Shown here piece after piece: positions 34,046-35,183 of a DNA stretch of 35,183 nucleotides (its first letter is position 1; each line of letters begins with the position of its first letter). The stretch covers positions 1-35,183 of the forward strand of contig JAAYTU010000058.1 in assembly GCA_012523705.1 (NCBI GenBank). Direction: 5' to 3'. The notes under the pieces are model-generated. The model saw nothing but the letters and a program-made list of their open reading frames with translations. It was not told the origin of the DNA and ran no database searches. The DNA comes from Clostridiaceae bacterium (GTDB taxonomy: Bacteria; Bacillota; Clostridia; DSM-8532). The translations under genes and the position numbers were made by a program.

Positions 34046-34975
34046 ATGAAAAAAAGATTGTTTATGGTCTTATTTGCTGTTGGAATGATTGCGATTACGT
34101 TGCTTACAGGATGTTCAGATTCACAATCCATTTCAGTAGACACCCCGAAATGGAATATAGTAGTCGATACTAAAATAACCCATCCCACACATACGGAGGC
34201 TTTTCATAATGAAAACTATGGATTAACAGTTGGATACGGCGGTGAAACACACTACACCAACGATGCCGGTAAAGAATGGCCTAAAAGTGACATAAAAGCA
34301 ATGTGCCGTTATTGCATTGATATTGTCGATGAGAACCTAGCCTGGAGTGGTGGAAATGGAGATGGAGTTTTCTATACAAATGATGGTGGCAGGACATGGA
34401 ATGAAGCGGGCAAAGTGAAGCTGGGAGGCACACATATACATATTGATTTTATTGACAACAACGTTGGATGGATTGCCACCTATAAAAAATGTGCTTCAAC
34501 AAAAGACGGTGGCAACACCTGGACAGAGCTAGCATTACCCGAAGAAATAGAAGGTATTTCGGCTATATTCTTAAGAACGGCTGAGCATGCATATTTATTA
34601 TCTAATGATGGTTGGCTTTTTACGACATCAGATGGAGGAACAACTTGGGACAAACAAAACTTAGAGTTCGAAAATTATGAAGTTAAAGACGAAAAAGGGA
34701 ATCCCGGATTATTTAAAAACAATGTAGCTATAGCAGATATTAATTTTACAGATGATAATAATGGCATTATTGTGTTTGCAGGAACCGCACCCGGGCAAGG
34801 TTCGATAGCGTGGTGCCTTACCACAGATGATGCCGGTGATACCTGGGTATCAGAAAAAATCGTGCCTAAGGAAGGATTTTCGGCTAATAAGGTATACCTC
34901 TCAAGTGATGGAAAATATCTTACATTAGGAAACTTTAAAAAGGAACTAATAGTGATGAAACGTACAGAAATGTGA
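34046..34975 (+). CDS. Lipoprotein with BNR/YCF48-type beta-propeller repeats
   Basis: 309 residues from the ATG at 34046, with AGGAG 10 nt upstream; the track's GTG is within that site. The lipobox is LLTGC with Cys23. The mature protein carries at least five Asp-box units of the pattern (S/T)xDxGxTW: YTNDAGKEW, YTNDGGRTW, TKDGGNTW, TSDGGTTW and TTDDAGDTW, spaced 45-70 residues apart. These form the blades of a propeller like YCF48 or sialidase/sortilin folds. Sialidase catalytic Arg/Tyr/Glu residues are not evident, so an enzymatic role is not supported. It is an extracytoplasmic membrane-anchored protein of unknown function next to an AraC regulator. Confidence 0.88.
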   Translation: MKKRLFMVLFAVGMIAITLLTGCSDSQSISVDTPKWNIVVDTKITHPTHTEAFHNENYGLTVGYGGETHYTNDAGKEWPKSDIKAMCRYCIDIVDENLAWSGGNGDGVFYTNDGGRTWNEAGKVKLGGTHIHIDFIDNNVGWIATYKKCASTKDGGNTWTELALPEEIEGISAIFLRTAEHAYLLSNDGWLFTTSDGGTTWDKQNLEFENYEVKDEKGNPGLFKNNVAIADINFTDDNNGIIVFAGTAPGQGSIAWCLTTDDAGDTWVSEKIVPKEGFSANKVYLSSDGKYLTLGNFKKELIVMKRTEM

Positions 34976-35039
34976 TAAGACACCTGAATATTTTATATTA
35001 TTTACAGTACCATTATAACTAATATTACATATATTACTC

Positions 35040-35072
35040 AAAAAAACGGGGCTCGAATTTAGAGCCCCGTTT
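35040..35072. terminator. Bidirectional terminator, strongest on the minus strand
   Basis: AAACGGGGCTC-gaattta-GAGCCCCGTTT, a perfect 11-bp stem. On the minus strand the stem runs into seven T; on the plus strand only TTT is present. It separates the YCF48 lipoprotein gene from a convergent gene entering from the right edge. Confidence 0.85.
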
Positions 35073-35117
35073 AGGCAAATCAGATTAGTGAGAACCGATT
35101 TAAGGCATGAGTCTGCC

Positions 35118-35183
35118 TTATGTTAAGGTCTTTAGGGTTGTCTTAGCAGCACCTGCAGCAGCAACAGCAGCAACAGCACCTGC
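35118..35183 (-). CDS. Possible C-terminal end of a minus-strand gene with a triplet-repeat tail
   Basis: The last 40 nt are built from GCT/GCA/GTT-like triplets on the minus strand. One frame reads AGAVAAVAAAGAAKTTLKTLT and then a stop at 35118-35120, about 45 nt before the strong minus-strand terminator. The other two minus-strand frames are also open briefly, giving Leu-rich (stop at 35132) and Cys-rich (stop at 35143) tails. The frame cannot be chosen without sequence beyond the window. The Ala-rich frame is preferred only because its stop lies nearest the terminator. Confidence 0.35.
   Translation of the reverse strand, partial: AGAVAAVAAAGAAKTTLKTLT

Overview
The window reads as a chromosomal segment of a low-to-moderate GC, Gram-positive, anaerobic-type member of the Clostridia, possibly a Ruminiclostridium/Acetivibrio-like lineage. 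The evidence is the dgt-like/dnaG/rpoD cluster, an AbrB regulator, strong AGGAGG-type ribosome binding sites, consensus sigma-A promoters, lipobox lipoproteins, a DUF1292/ruvX pair and tRNA genes with an encoded CCA. Genus-level placement is an inference. No prophage, insertion sequence, CRISPR array or defence island was seen; most of the window is core metabolism.

Layout. 1-900: small membrane protein and tRNA-Pro(GGG). 900-5700: AbrB regulator with a CxxC/CxxC tail, HD-domain dNTPase, DNA primase and the primary sigma factor, which has a long lysine-rich N-terminal extension. 5700-8000: infC-rpmI-rplT behind a structured leader with an intrinsic attenuator, infC apparently starting at AUU, then a SpoU-type rRNA methyltransferase. 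8100-13050: glycolytic block gap, pgk, tpiA, gpmI. 13100-16500: ruvX, DUF1292, a DUF3048 lipoprotein and a CofE-like gamma-glutamyl ligase homologue. 16500-17900: two small membrane proteins.

17900-25980 is the pyrimidine operon pyrB-pyrC-pyrF-carA-carB, with two 4-nt ATGA overlaps. Its leader carries a possible 40-codon ORF whose stop codon lies inside the 5' arm of a strong terminator. This is the architecture of the enterobacterial pyrL-pyrBI attenuator, and no PyrR-box was recognised. It is the best candidate here for an undescribed regulatory system. CarA also lacks two side chains expected in the glutamine pocket.

26100-29200: tRNA-Leu(UAG) behind a perfect consensus promoter, a string of terminators, a truncated effector-binding-domain gene, then on the minus strand inorganic pyrophosphatase and a sugar isomerase/fructokinase pair. 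29400-35183: a beta-helix lipoprotein, a Na/Pi cotransporter family protein with a PhoU domain, an AraC-family regulator with possible operator repeats upstream, a YCF48/BNR-repeat lipoprotein, and a bidirectional terminator followed by a GCA/GCT-type triplet-repeat tail, probably the 3' end of a minus-strand gene.
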